From assembly GCF_040549465.1 (NCBI RefSeq), contig NZ_JBEPTL010000017.1:21812-85811 (forward strand): a stretch of DNA of 64,000 nucleotides, written 5' to 3'. This document shows, piece by piece, positions 16,614 through 26,291 of this stretch (positions are counted from its first letter, which is position 1; every line of letters starts with the position of its first letter). The translations under genes were made by a program, and so were the position numbers. Under the pieces are notes generated by a model. The model was given only the letters and a program-made list of their open reading frames with translations. It was not told where the DNA came from and ran no database searches. This DNA comes from Lacisediminihabitans sp040549465. GTDB taxonomy: Bacteria; Actinomycetota; Actinomycetes; Actinomycetales; Microbacteriaceae.

Positions 16614-18380
16614 GTGCGATTTGTCGCCGCCATCGTGAGCTTTGTCATCGCTTTCGGTCTGATCGCGTTCGGCATCGCCCAGCGCACCGTCTTTGCCGCA
16701 CCGGACAATGTGACGGCTTCCGTCGCGCTCACGACCGATGCCACCGTCACCGTCATCGACAGCAAGACCCTCAAGTCGCTGGACGGCCGCCAGGACGTGA
16801 ACATCAGCGGATCGGACAAGATCTTCGCCGCGTATGGTCGAAGCGAAGATGTGATCGGCTGGGTGGGCAAGGCCAGTTATAACAAGATCGGGTACAGCGC
16901 GGCAAAGACCGCACTGACCAACACGCTCGTGAAGGGCAGCCAGACCGAGGTTCCCAACCCGAAAGGTTCGGACCTCTGGCTGCAGGAGTATTCGCGCGGC
17001 AGCGACCTGAACATCACCCTCAACGTGCCGGACGACATCTCGATCCTGGTGGTCTCGGATGGCAAGAAAGCGGCCCCGAGCGACGTCTCTATTCGCTGGC
17101 CGCTCGACAATCGCACACCATGGTCCGGTCCCCTGATCGTCGGAGGCTTCCTCTTCCTTCTCATCGGCATCGCGCTGTACCTCTGGGCATTCATCCACCT
17201 GCGCCGTTCGCGTGGACCGCGCCGTAAGAGCCCAGCCAAGATGCCGAAAGTACCGCGCCAGCGCAGATACAAGGTGCGCAAACCGAAGGCGGTGACGAGT
17301 GCACCCGCCGGACGTCGTTCACGACGCCGGATGATCGCCGTAGTTCCGGTGCTCTTGGTCAGCACCCTCGCCCTGAGCGGCTGCTCTGCCGAACTCTGGC
17401 CCGAGTTCATGACGGGCAGCAGCGCGTCGCCGTCGCCGACCGCCACCGCTTCCAAGGTTCCGGCTGCCGCGGGTGCCGAGCCGCCGGCTGTGACCGCACC
17501 GCAACTCAAGGAGATTCTCGCCCGCATTTCCGCCGTAGCGGCCAAGGCGGATGCCGCGATCGATCCGGAACTCGCGAAGACCAGGTTCACCGGTGCCGCG
17601 CTCGAACTGCGAACCGCGAACTACGCGATCCGCAAGGTGGACAGCACTTACGCACCCGTTGCTCCGATCCCGACCGAGAAGATCGAGGTGAGCCTCCCGC
17701 AGGCTACCGCGAAGTGGCCGCGCACGGTATTCACCGTGCTGACCACCCCCAGCGACAAGACGGTTCCCCCTCTCGCCCTGTACCTGGTGCAGGAGACGCC
17801 GCGCGACGACTACAAGGTCGCCTACGCGACCGCGCTCGAGGCGAGTACAGTGACTCCCAGAATGGCTCCAGCCAACGTCGGGGCGACCAAGCTGCCACCG
17901 GACAACCCGTTCCTGGTGATGGCACCGTCCGCTCTGGCGCTCTCTTACGGCGACATCCTGGAGAAGGGGGCAGATAGCCCGCATTCCAAGGAATTCGACA
18001 CCTCGAAAGACGCCCTCATCGGCCTGATTGGCCTCGAGGTGAGGAAGAAACTGCAGGCGAATCCCAAGGCGACATTGACTTTCGCCAACACCGTCGGAAC
18101 GGGCGAAACCCTGTCCCTCGGCAGCGTCGACTCCGGAGCCATTGTGGCGACGTATCTCAACGAGACGATCACCGCCAAACCCCTTGAGGCTGGTTCGGCA
18201 GTCAATCCGGAGGGAGCGGTCAAATCGCTCTCCGGTCTCACCGGCACCACGAAAGGTACTACCGCCGTCTACGGCGACCAGCTGCTCTTCTACGTACCGC
18301 CGATCAGTAGCAAAGGCAACAAGAAAGTCGTTCTGCTCGGCTTCGCCACAGGACTCATATCTGCGAAGGAGCTTCCGTGA
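16614..18380 (+). CDS. Two-part membrane protein with internal lipobox
   Basis: A 588-residue protein starting at GTG 16614 after a GAGAGGAG ribosome-binding site. Order: signal/transmembrane helix at 3-25; exported domain; second transmembrane helix about 171-195 (PLIVGGFLFLLIGIALYLWA); a very basic linker (RRSRGPRRKSPAK, RRSRRR); then a typical lipoprotein signal, LLVSTLALSGC, with Cys 257 inside the protein; then a second exported domain of about 330 residues rich in Ala, Thr and Pro. It looks like a membrane glycoprotein fused to a lipoprotein. The family is common in Microbacteriaceae but I know no function. It overlaps the downstream thioredoxin-TPR gene by four bases, so they probably act together in the envelope or its quality control. 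Confidence 0.8.
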   Translation: MRFVAAIVSFVIAFGLIAFGIAQRTVFAAPDNVTASVALTTDATVTVIDSKTLKSLDGRQDVNISGSDKIFAAYGRSEDVIGWVGKASYNKIGYSAAKTALTNTLVKGSQTEVPNPKGSDLWLQEYSRGSDLNITLNVPDDISILVVSDGKKAAPSDVSIRWPLDNRTPWSGPLIVGGFLFLLIGIALYLWAFIHLRRSRGPRRKSPAKMPKVPRQRRYKVRKPKAVTSAPAGRRSRRRMIAVVPVLLVSTLALSGCSAELWPEFMTGSSASPSPTATASKVPAAAGAEPPAVTAPQLKEILARISAVAAKADAAIDPELAKTRFTGAALELRTANYAIRKVDSTYAPVAPIPTEKIEVSLPQATAKWPRTVFTVLTTPSDKTVPPLALYLVQETPRDDYKVAYATALEASTVTPRMAPANVGATKLPPDNPFLVMAPSALALSYGDILEKGADSPHSKEFDTSKDALIGLIGLEVRKKLQANPKATLTFANTVGTGETLSLGSVDSGAIVATYLNETITAKPLEAGSAVNPEGAVKSLSGLTGTTKGTTAVYGDQLLFYVPPISSKGNKKVVLLGFATGLISAKELP

Positions 18381-19294
18381 CCAACGTCCCGCCGTCATCA
18401 GCCAATCTCAGGGGAGCCGTCGATCTCTCGTCCCTGGTGCGCCCGCCCGCTCCGGTTGGTGGCGCGCCCGAGCCTGCGGCAGCCTCGGTGCAGGCACTGG
18501 TCGTGGAGAGTACGGATGCCACGTTCACCAGCATCCTCGACCTCTCGCAGACCGTGCCGGTGATTGTCGAGCTCTACGCCGGGTCGCCATCCGGCACGCT
18601 GGTGCGCCTGATCACCGAATATGCCGGCAAGTTCGTGCTGGCGACGGTGGATGCCACGGCCAACCCCCAGCTGCAGCAGGCCTTCCAGGCCACTGCCGCG
18701 CCGACCGTCGCCGCCGTCATCGGCGGGCGCCCCGTTGCGCTCTACGAGGGTGAACTACCGGAAGCCGATGCGAAGCAGGTGCTCGAGCAGGTGCTTACCC
18801 TGGCCAAGCAGAACAACGTGACAGGGACTGTCACCCCGGCTGAGACGGAGGAGACTCCGGCCGAACCGGTTGAGGCGCCGCTGCCGCCGCATCATCAGGA
18901 GGCCTACGACGCCATCGCCGTGGGCGACTACGACACGGCCATCGCCGAGTACAGGACGGCGATCGCGCAGGATCCGCGTGACAACCTCGCGGTCGCAGGG
19001 CTCGCGCAGGTCTCCCTGCTCGCTCGTATCGGTTCGACGCCCGCCGCGGACATCCGCTCGGCGGCCGCCGATGCTCCCGATGACGTAGACGCACAACTCG
19101 CGGTCGCCGACCTCGATGTCTCCGGCGGTCACCTGGACGATGCTTTCGGGCGGTTGCTCGACCTCTTCCCGACCCTCGACCAGCCATCCAAGGACCGGGT
19201 ACGCACTCGCCTTCTCGACTACTTCGAGATCGCCGGCGCCGACGAACCCCTGGTCACCGCCGCACGTCGCAGGCTCACCGGCCTACTGTACTGA
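18377..19294 (+). CDS. Thioredoxin-fold TPR protein (CnoX/YbbN-like)
   Basis: A 305-residue protein. Residues about 45-150 form a thioredoxin fold (VPVIVELYAGSPSGTLVRLI, VDATANPQLQQAF, AAPTVAAVIGGRPVALYEGE) in which the redox CxxC is replaced by SPSG, so it cannot be a thiol oxidoreductase. The rest is helical TPR-like repeats (HHQEAYDAIAVGDYDTAIAEY and after), as in CnoX/YbbN co-chaperones that hand substrates to GroEL and DnaK. GTG start overlaps the upstream stop (GTGA) with GAAGGAG ribosome-binding site. A chaperone-holdase role is inferred from family knowledge. Confidence 0.87.
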   Translation: MTNVPPSSANLRGAVDLSSLVRPPAPVGGAPEPAAASVQALVVESTDATFTSILDLSQTVPVIVELYAGSPSGTLVRLITEYAGKFVLATVDATANPQLQQAFQATAAPTVAAVIGGRPVALYEGELPEADAKQVLEQVLTLAKQNNVTGTVTPAETEETPAEPVEAPLPPHHQEAYDAIAVGDYDTAIAEYRTAIAQDPRDNLAVAGLAQVSLLARIGSTPAADIRSAAADAPDDVDAQLAVADLDVSGGHLDDAFGRLLDLFPTLDQPSKDRVRTRLLDYFEIAGADEPLVTAARRRLTGLLY

Positions 19295-19306
19295 CCGACG
19301 GGCCGG

Positions 19307-21514
19307 CTACTTCTGCGGCCGGAGCCACAGTCCTGCCAGCGGCGGGAGCGTGAGCTCCGCGGATGCCGGACGCCCGGCCCATGAGTCGTCGGTGGCGGTG
19401 ACGGCGCCGAAGTTGCCCACCCCGGAGCCACCGTATTCTGCGGCATCCGTGTTGAGGATCTCCTCCCAGGTGCCGACGAAGGGCAGGCCGACCCGGTAGG
19501 GGCCGACCGTGTTGCCGGAGAAGTTCATCAGCACCGCGATCGGGTTACCGTGGTTGTCCCAGCGCAGGAACGAGACGACGTTGTGCTCAGCGTCGCCCGC
19601 GTCGAGCCACTCGAATCCGCCGTCCTCGTTGTCACGCAACCACAGCGAGGGCTGGTCGCGATAGACGCGATTGAGCTGGCCGACGAGTGTGAGAAGCCCG
19701 CGATGCACGGGCTGGTCGAGGATCCACCAGTCGAGTCCGCGCTCCTCAGACCACTCTGAGGGCTGGCCGAATTCCTGGCCCATGAAGAGCAACTGCTTAC
19801 CAGGATGCGCCCACATGAAAGCGAGATAGGCACGTAGGTTCGCGAGTTTCTGCCACTGGTCGCCCGGCATCTTGTGCAGCAGCGATCCTTTACCGTGCAC
19901 GACCTCGTCGTGGCTGATTGGCAGCAGGAAACTCTCAGTGAAGGCGTAGACGAGGCTGAAGGTGATCTCGTTGTGGTGGTGGGAGCGGTACATCGGGTCT
20001 TCCTGGAAGTACGACAGGCTGTCGTGCATCCACCCCATGTTCCATTTCAGACCGAAACCCAGGCCTGGCGCATCCGTCGGCTTGGTGACGCCCGGCCAGG
20101 CTGTCGACTCTTCGGCGATCATCACGATGCCTGGATTGCGCTTATAGGCGGTGGCGTTCACCTCCTGCAAGAAGCTGATCGCCTCCAGGTTCTCCCGCCC
20201 GCCATTCGCGTTCGGCAACCACTGGCCCTCTTCGCGGGAGTAGTCGAGGTAGAGCATCGAGGCGACGGCATCCACTCGCAGGCCGTCGATGTGAAAGTCT
20301 TCGAGCCAGTAGAGGGCGTTGGCCACCAGGAAGTTGCGCACCTGGGAGTCGCCGAAGTTGAAAACGAGAGTGCCCCAGTCCGGCTGCTCGCCGCGGCGCG
20401 GATCGGAGTGCTCGTAAAGCGGCCGACCGTCGAAGTTGGCGAGAGCCCACTCGTCCTTGGGAAAGTGTGCGGGGACCCAGTCCATAATCACGCCGATGCC
20501 AGCCTGATGCAGCTGGTCGATGAGATAGCGGAGGTCGTCGGGATGCCCGAAGCGGCTGGTCGGCGCGTAATATCCGGTCACCTGGTAGCCCCACGACCCG
20601 CCGAACGGATGCTCGGCGAGAGGCATGAACTCGACGTGGGTGAACCCGGTCTCGTGCACGTAATCGATGAGTTGCGCGGCGAGCTCTCGGTAGGAGAGTC
20701 CTGGGCGCCATGAGCCGACGTGCATCTCGTAGACGCTCATTGCGGAGTTGTGCGGGTCTCGCTCGGATCGCGCTGTCAACCAGGCCTTGTCGCCCCACTC
20801 GTAGGCGGTTGTGCCGACCTTGGAGCCGGTGGCCGGAGGGATCTCGGTGTAGCGGGCCATCGGATCCGCTCGCGTGACCCAGTTGCCGTCGGGCGTAAGC
20901 AACTCGAACTTGTAGGTGGTGCCTGGCATGAGGCGTGGCACGAAGAGCTCCCAGACGCCGTTGTCGTCGAGGCGACGCATCGCGTGACCGACGCCGTACC
21001 AGCCGTTGAAGTCGCCGACCACGCGCGCGGCGGTGGCGTGCGGTGCCCAGACCGAGAAACTCGTTCCCTCGACTCCCTCGTGCGGGCGAAAGTGTGATCC
21101 GAACACCTGCCAGAGCTGCTCATGACGCCCCTGGCCCCAGAGGTAGAGGTCGACGTCGCCCACTGAGGGCACGAAGCGGTAGGGGTCATCCGTGATCCAG
21201 TCCGGGCCGTTGGAGTAGGTCGTCTCGACCGTGTAGGACTGCCCATCTCCGGGAGCGAAGCCCTGCCACAGACCGTCTGCCAGATGTGTGAGCGGCACCC
21301 GGGTGTCGTTCGGCTGAATGGCGGTCACCGATTCGGCGAGCGGACGCACCACACGGATGACGAAGCCGCCGTCGACGGCGTGCTGCCCCAGCGTGGCGTG
21401 TGGCTGCGGGTGCCTGCCCTCGACCAGCGCGGCAACATGATCGGGATGCAGCAACGGAAGCAGTGCCTCGGTCGCTGCTGCGGTGGGCTTCTTCGAATTC
21501 GACTTGGCCATCAT
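19307..21514 (-). CDS. glgB: 1,4-alpha-glucan branching enzyme
   Basis: A 735-residue GH13 branching enzyme. After a short N-terminal extension come CBM48/N-terminal domains (GTSFSVWAPHATAARVVGDF) and the catalytic barrel with HVEFMPLAEHPFGGSWGYQV, GVIMDWVPAHFPKDE, the nucleophile Asp in DGLRVDAVASMLYLDY, the acid/base Glu in VMIAEESTAWPGV and the third Asp in LPISHDEVVHGKGS. It transfers alpha-1,4 chains to alpha-1,6 positions. The ATG overlaps the glgE stop (ATGA), so glgE-glgB are translationally coupled, the standard arrangement of the trehalose-derived GlgE glucan pathway. Confidence 0.96.
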   Translation of the reverse strand: MMAKSNSKKPTAAATEALLPLLHPDHVAALVEGRHPQPHATLGQHAVDGGFVIRVVRPLAESVTAIQPNDTRVPLTHLADGLWQGFAPGDGQSYTVETTYSNGPDWITDDPYRFVPSVGDVDLYLWGQGRHEQLWQVFGSHFRPHEGVEGTSFSVWAPHATAARVVGDFNGWYGVGHAMRRLDDNGVWELFVPRLMPGTTYKFELLTPDGNWVTRADPMARYTEIPPATGSKVGTTAYEWGDKAWLTARSERDPHNSAMSVYEMHVGSWRPGLSYRELAAQLIDYVHETGFTHVEFMPLAEHPFGGSWGYQVTGYYAPTSRFGHPDDLRYLIDQLHQAGIGVIMDWVPAHFPKDEWALANFDGRPLYEHSDPRRGEQPDWGTLVFNFGDSQVRNFLVANALYWLEDFHIDGLRVDAVASMLYLDYSREEGQWLPNANGGRENLEAISFLQEVNATAYKRNPGIVMIAEESTAWPGVTKPTDAPGLGFGLKWNMGWMHDSLSYFQEDPMYRSHHHNEITFSLVYAFTESFLLPISHDEVVHGKGSLLHKMPGDQWQKLANLRAYLAFMWAHPGKQLLFMGQEFGQPSEWSEERGLDWWILDQPVHRGLLTLVGQLNRVYRDQPSLWLRDNEDGGFEWLDAGDAEHNVVSFLRWDNHGNPIAVLMNFSGNTVGPYRVGLPFVGTWEEILNTDAAEYGGSGVGNFGAVTATDDSWAGRPASAELTLPPLAGLWLRPQK

Positions 21515-23505
21515 TTGCCTCTCGGGAGTTCGACACGCAGGATGTGCACCGGCTCGGTGAAGGCATCGAGCCGTACGAAATTCTGCAGGCCCCAGATGTA
21601 TTTCTGCTTGGTGATGAGGTCGGTGACCTCGAAGGGTTCTCCATCGTCGATGCCGAACCTGGTCGGATCGAGGTAGACGGTGGTCTCCCTGACCGAGTGC
21701 GGATCGACGTTGGCGACCACGATGATCGCGTCACCTCGACCGGAACGGGTGAACTTTCCGTCGAGGTATTTGCTGTAGACGAGCATCGAGTCGTCGTCGC
21801 TCCAGTGCACGTCGAGATTGCGCAGCTGTCGGAGGGACGGATGCTCCGCCCGGATCTTGTTGAGCAGCGTGAGGTAGGGCGCCAGCGAGTGCCCTGCCGC
21901 CTCGGCTCCGGCGAAGTCGCGAGACTTGTACTCGTACTTCTCGTTCTCGATGTTCTCTTCGGAACCCGGCCGCGCGACATTCTCGTAGAGTTCGTAGCCT
22001 GCGTAGACGCCCCAGCTCGGCGACGCCGTGGCGGCGATCGCCGCACGGACCTTGTAGGCCGCCGGTCCGCCGAACTGTAGGTACTCGGTGAGGATGTCCG
22101 GGGTGTTCACGAACAGATTCGGGCGCAGGTAGGCCGCATGCTCGTGGGAGATCTCGGTGAGAAACTCCTCGAGCTCCACCTTGGTGTTGCGCCAGGTGAA
22201 GTAGGTATACGACTGCTGGAACCCGACCTGGCCGAGCGAGTAGAGCATCGCGGGCTGGGTAAAGGCTTCGGCGAGGAAGACGACATCAGGGAATTCGGTG
22301 TTCACCTGGTGCAGCAGCCACTCCCAGAACTGCAAAGGCTTGGTATGCGGGTTGTCGACCCGGAAGATCATGACCCCCAACCCGATCCAGTACCTGACGA
22401 CGCGTAGCACCTCGTTGCGGATGCCGACCGGATCGTTGTCGAAGTTGATCGGGTAGATGTCCTGGTACTTCTTCGGCGGGTTTTCGGCATAGGCGATCGA
22501 GCCGTCGGGCAGCGTCGTGAACCACTCAGGGTGCTCTTTTACCCATGGATGGTCGGGTGAACACTGCAGTGCCAGGTCGATCGCGACTTCGAGTCCGCTC
22601 TTCTTCGCCGTGTCGAGGAAGGCGGTGAAGTCGGAGACGGTGCCGAGGTCCGGATGAATGTAGTCGTGGCCGCCCTCTGGCGCGCCGATGGCCCACGGCG
22701 AGCCGGGATCCTTGGGGCCGGGGTTGAGCGTGTTGTTCGGCCCTTTGCGAAAGCTGGTGCCGATCGGATGAATCGGCGGAAGGTAGAGCACGTCGAAGCC
22801 CATGGCGGCCACCGCAGGTATGCGGCGGGCTGCGGTGCGGAAGGTGCCGCTGGTCCAGTTGCCGCTCTTGTTCTTCTTCGCACCCTCGGACCGCGGGAAG
22901 AACTCGTACCAGCTGCCGACCCCGGCGCGGGAGCGCTCTACCCGCACCTCGAGCGGCAGGCTGAGGGTGACGAGGCTGGCGATCGGCTGCTTCTCGATCT
23001 CCGCGGTGACTCGTGAATCTGTCGCGACCTGCAGCCTGGCCTCCGGTGCAAGAGTTTTGCTGGCGATGGCCTTGGCGGCATCCTTCAACACCCTGTTGTT
23101 GGGGTCGGCTTTCGCTGCTTTCGCCAGCAGTTGCGTGCCCATGAGGAGCATGAGCTTCACGTCCACGCCGGCCGGGATCTTGATCTCGGCATTGTGCAGC
23201 CAGGTGGCCCAGTCGTCGTTCCAGGCCTGCACGCTGTAGAGCCAGGTGCCCGAGTCATCCAGTAGGAGTTGGACCTCCCAGCGGTCGATTCCGACGCCGA
23301 TCTCGTGCATGCGGTGCTTGGTCTGCTGACCGCTCGGATCGGTGAGCAGCAGGTCGACGCCGAGAACCTCGTGGCCCTCCTTGAAGACGGTCGCCTGGAA
23401 GGGCACCACCTCGCCGACATAGGCCTTCGCCGGCCAGATATTTTCGGGTTGTTGGGGCGAGAGGTCCCTGATCGGGATGCGTCCCACCTTCGTTTCGTAT
23501 GCCAT
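21511..23505 (-). CDS. glgE: Alpha-1,4-glucan:maltose-1-phosphate maltosyltransferase
   Basis: A 664-residue GH13 subfamily 3 enzyme that elongates alpha-1,4-glucan using maltose-1-phosphate. Diagnostic blocks: WYEFFPRSEGA, FDVLYLPPIHPIGTSFRKG, KEHPEWF, the nucleophile Asp within FRVDNPHTKPLQFWEWL and the acid Glu in VFLAEAFTQP. The ATG at 23505 is preceded by GGAGGG five bases away and is favoured over a GTG at 23511. It is divergent from glgP. Partners treS and pep2/mak, which make maltose-1-phosphate, are not in the window. Confidence 0.96.
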   Translation of the reverse strand: MAYETKVGRIPIRDLSPQQPENIWPAKAYVGEVVPFQATVFKEGHEVLGVDLLLTDPSGQQTKHRMHEIGVGIDRWEVQLLLDDSGTWLYSVQAWNDDWATWLHNAEIKIPAGVDVKLMLLMGTQLLAKAAKADPNNRVLKDAAKAIASKTLAPEARLQVATDSRVTAEIEKQPIASLVTLSLPLEVRVERSRAGVGSWYEFFPRSEGAKKNKSGNWTSGTFRTAARRIPAVAAMGFDVLYLPPIHPIGTSFRKGPNNTLNPGPKDPGSPWAIGAPEGGHDYIHPDLGTVSDFTAFLDTAKKSGLEVAIDLALQCSPDHPWVKEHPEWFTTLPDGSIAYAENPPKKYQDIYPINFDNDPVGIRNEVLRVVRYWIGLGVMIFRVDNPHTKPLQFWEWLLHQVNTEFPDVVFLAEAFTQPAMLYSLGQVGFQQSYTYFTWRNTKVELEEFLTEISHEHAAYLRPNLFVNTPDILTEYLQFGGPAAYKVRAAIAATASPSWGVYAGYELYENVARPGSEENIENEKYEYKSRDFAGAEAAGHSLAPYLTLLNKIRAEHPSLRQLRNLDVHWSDDDSMLVYSKYLDGKFTRSGRGDAIIVVANVDPHSVRETTVYLDPTRFGIDDGEPFEVTDLITKQKYIWGLQNFVRLDAFTEPVHILRVELPRGK

Positions 23506-23643
23506 AGCCACCCTCCGACCGTAGCCTCTCGGTCGTGAAATCTCTTCCCCTTGACTCGCGGCGTGTGTGTCCGTAACTGTCGGTGATCGCCTCGGACGCC
23601 TGAAGGTAATGGTTGGGTAACCATGCTCGCCTAGGCTGGAACA

Positions 23644-26211
23644 GTGAAGGCTATTCGACGATTTACCGTTCGCACCGTTCTACCGGAAGCGCTGAGCCCT
23701 CTCGAGGAGCTCGCCACGAACCTCCGATGGTCGTGGCACCTGCCGACCAGGCGCCTCTTCGAGGACATCTCGCCGGAGCTGTGGGAGGCGAGTGGGCACG
23801 ATCCGATCGGCCTTCTCGGCGAGATCGAGCCGCCGCGACTGGGTGAACTCGCGTCGGACACGGACTTTGTCGCCCGTGCCAGAGCGCTCGTCGACGACCT
23901 GCACAACTATCTGACCGAGCCGCGCTGGTACCAGCAGAACTGCACGGATGCCGCGCCACAGGCGATCGGCTACTTCTCGCCCGAGTTCGGTATCGCCGCC
24001 GCCCTTCCGCAGTATTCCGGCGGCCTCGGCATCCTGGCCGGCGACCACCTGAAGAGTGCCTCCGACCTGGGCGTGCCGATCATCGGTGTCGGCCTGTTCT
24101 ACCGTTCCGGTTACTTCGCCCAGTCGATCTCGCCCGACGGCTGGCAGCAGGAGTCGTACCCTGTGCTCGACCCGGACGGCCTTCCGCTGTCGGTGCTGCG
24201 GCACCCGGACGGCACCGCGGCCCAGGTCGCTCTCGCGCTGCCTGACGGTCGTGCCCTCTACGCCCGCATCTGGCAGGTCGCGGTCGGCCGCATCCGCCTA
24301 CTGCTGCTCGACACCGACATTCCGGAAAACGAGGAGGCGCTGCATTCGGTGACCGACCGGCTCTATGGCGGTGGGGGAGAGCATCGTCTGCTGCAGGAAC
24401 TGCTTCTCGGAATCGGCGGGGTGCGCGCCATCAAGGTACTCACCGAACTGACGGATGCCGACACACCGGAGGTCTTCCACACCAACGAGGGTCACGCCGG
24501 GTTCCTCGGCCTCGAACGCATCAGCGATCTCATCGGCGACGGACTCTCCTTCACCGAAGCGCTGCAGGTGGTGCGTGCGGGAACCGTCTTCACCACCCAC
24601 ACGCCGGTGCCTGCAGGCATCGACCGTTTCGACGCCAGCCTCATCGAGCGATACTTCTCCACCGATCTTCTCCCCGGTGTGGAGGTCGACGATGTGCTGA
24701 GCCTTGGCGCGGAGAACTATGTCGGCGGCACCGCGAACACCTTCAATATGGCGGTCATGGGGCTGCGTCTCGGCCAGCGTGCCAACGGCGTCTCGAAGTT
24801 GCACGGCGAGGTCAGTCGCGGCATGTTCGGCGAACTGTGGCCCGGCTTCGACACCGCGGATGTGCCGATCACGTCGGTCACGAATGGCGTGCATGCTCCG
24901 ACCTGGACCGATTCGTCCCTCGTCGCGCTGGCCTCCGACCGCCTGGGCAACTCCGACACGACGACGGCCGATTGGAAGTCGCCGGCGGTGAGCGATGGCG
25001 ACATCTGGAACGTGCGCAACGGCATGCGCGCCCAGCTGGTGGAGGATGCCCGCAAGCGTGTCTCCGCAGCGTGGGCCGCGCAGAGCCCAGGCGTCGGGGA
25101 CCCTGTCTGGCTCTCCCAGATGCTCGACCCCAACGTGCTCACCATCGGTTTCGCACGACGGGTACCGACCTACAAGCGACTCACGCTGATGCTGCACGAC
25201 CCTGAACGCCTGCGCGCGATCCTGCTCTCCGAGGAGCACCCGGTGCAGATCGTGATCGCAGGCAAGTCGCATCCCGCCGACGATGAGGGCAAGCGCCTCA
25301 TCCAGAAACTGGTGGAGTTTTCGCAGGAGCCCGACATCCGCAAGCGCATGGTGTTCCTGCCGAATTACGACATCGGCATGGCCCAGCTGCTTTATCCGGG
25401 TACGGATGTCTGGCTGAACAACCCGCTGCGTCCGCTCGAAGCCTGCGGCACATCCGGCATGAAGGCTGCCCTCAACGGATCGCTCAACCTGTCGATTCTC
25501 GACGGATGGTGGGCGGAGTTCTACGACGAGGAGAACGGCTGGGCGATCCCCTCCGCCGATTCCGCCGGCGACTCTGCCGAGCGCGACAAGCTCGAAGCTA
25601 ACTCGATGTACGATCTCATCGAGCACCAGATCGCACCCCGTTTCTACGACCGGAACTCCGACGGGGTTCCCGCGCGGTGGGTCGAGTCGATTCGTCACAC
25701 GCTCTCGACGCTGTCGCCGGAACTCTCCGCCGACAGGATGGTGCGCGAATACGTGGAGCGTCTCTACCTGCCCGCAGCCTCCGCAGCCCGGGCGATCGCC
25801 GCCGATTCCTACGGGCCAGCGCGAACGCTCGCCGCCTGGAAGACCACTGTCACGGCCGCGTGGCCCCATGTCTCGGTGACCCACGTCGAATCCGGGGGAG
25901 TGGATGCCGTTCCGCAGGTCGGTGACGAACTCCACGTTCGCGCCCACGTGAACCTCGCCGGCCTGACGCCCGATGACGTGGCTGTCGAGGTCGTCTTCGG
26001 TCGTGCCCGCGAGGGTGATCGACTGGAGAACGTGGAGCGGCGGGAGCTCACCGCAGTGCCAGGCTCCACCGACGCGACCGGCACCGTGCAGTTCACCGGG
26101 ACGGTCACGCTCTCTCGGGCGGGCAGCTTTGGCTACAACGTGCGGGTGGTGCCGCGGCATCCGCTGCTGGCGAGTCCCGCTGAACTGGGGCTCATCGCCG
26201 TCGCGAGCTGA
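23644..26211 (+). CDS. glgP: Alpha-glucan (glycogen/maltodextrin) phosphorylase
   Basis: An 855-residue phosphorylase of the shorter bacterial/archaeal alpha-glucan phosphorylase type (DUF3417 N-terminal domain LEELATNLRWSWHLPTRRLF). It has AYFSPEFGIAA-like YFSPEFGIAAALPQYSGGLG, HTNEGHAGFLGLERI, and the pyridoxal-phosphate Lys about 607 in GTSGMKAALNGSLNLSILDG. It releases glucose-1-phosphate from alpha-1,4 chains. The GTG lies six bases after TAGGCT (23632-23637) without a Shine-Dalgarno, so the mRNA is probably leaderless. Divergent from glgE-glgB, so synthesis and breakdown share a 138-bp control region. Confidence 0.95.
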   Translation: MKAIRRFTVRTVLPEALSPLEELATNLRWSWHLPTRRLFEDISPELWEASGHDPIGLLGEIEPPRLGELASDTDFVARARALVDDLHNYLTEPRWYQQNCTDAAPQAIGYFSPEFGIAAALPQYSGGLGILAGDHLKSASDLGVPIIGVGLFYRSGYFAQSISPDGWQQESYPVLDPDGLPLSVLRHPDGTAAQVALALPDGRALYARIWQVAVGRIRLLLLDTDIPENEEALHSVTDRLYGGGGEHRLLQELLLGIGGVRAIKVLTELTDADTPEVFHTNEGHAGFLGLERISDLIGDGLSFTEALQVVRAGTVFTTHTPVPAGIDRFDASLIERYFSTDLLPGVEVDDVLSLGAENYVGGTANTFNMAVMGLRLGQRANGVSKLHGEVSRGMFGELWPGFDTADVPITSVTNGVHAPTWTDSSLVALASDRLGNSDTTTADWKSPAVSDGDIWNVRNGMRAQLVEDARKRVSAAWAAQSPGVGDPVWLSQMLDPNVLTIGFARRVPTYKRLTLMLHDPERLRAILLSEEHPVQIVIAGKSHPADDEGKRLIQKLVEFSQEPDIRKRMVFLPNYDIGMAQLLYPGTDVWLNNPLRPLEACGTSGMKAALNGSLNLSILDGWWAEFYDEENGWAIPSADSAGDSAERDKLEANSMYDLIEHQIAPRFYDRNSDGVPARWVESIRHTLSTLSPELSADRMVREYVERLYLPAASAARAIAADSYGPARTLAAWKTTVTAAWPHVSVTHVESGGVDAVPQVGDELHVRAHVNLAGLTPDDVAVEVVFGRAREGDRLENVERRELTAVPGSTDATGTVQFTGTVTLSRAGSFGYNVRVVPRHPLLASPAELGLIAVAS

Positions 26212-26229
26212 GCAGGCTGCTGGTCATCA

Positions 26230-26291
26230 GCGCGGTGTTCTGTTATCCGCGCTGCGGTTGCAACGTGCGCGCGGATAACAGAACACCGCGC
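26230..26291. repeat. Dispersed palindromic element, copy 1
   Basis: A perfect inverted repeat with 23-base arms, 26230-26252 and 26269-26291, around a 16-base spacer whose centre is GTTGCAAC. The arms end inward in GTTATCCGCGC and outward begin GCGCGG. It lies 18 bases downstream of glgP. Two further copies with the same inner 11 arm bases, spacer length and centre are at 36031-36074 and 48892-48929. No T-tract follows. Confidence 0.9.

Noticed and set aside
24298..26160. 620-residue minus-strand open frame
   Set aside because: Antisense to glgP with no recognisable motif and no ribosome-binding site.
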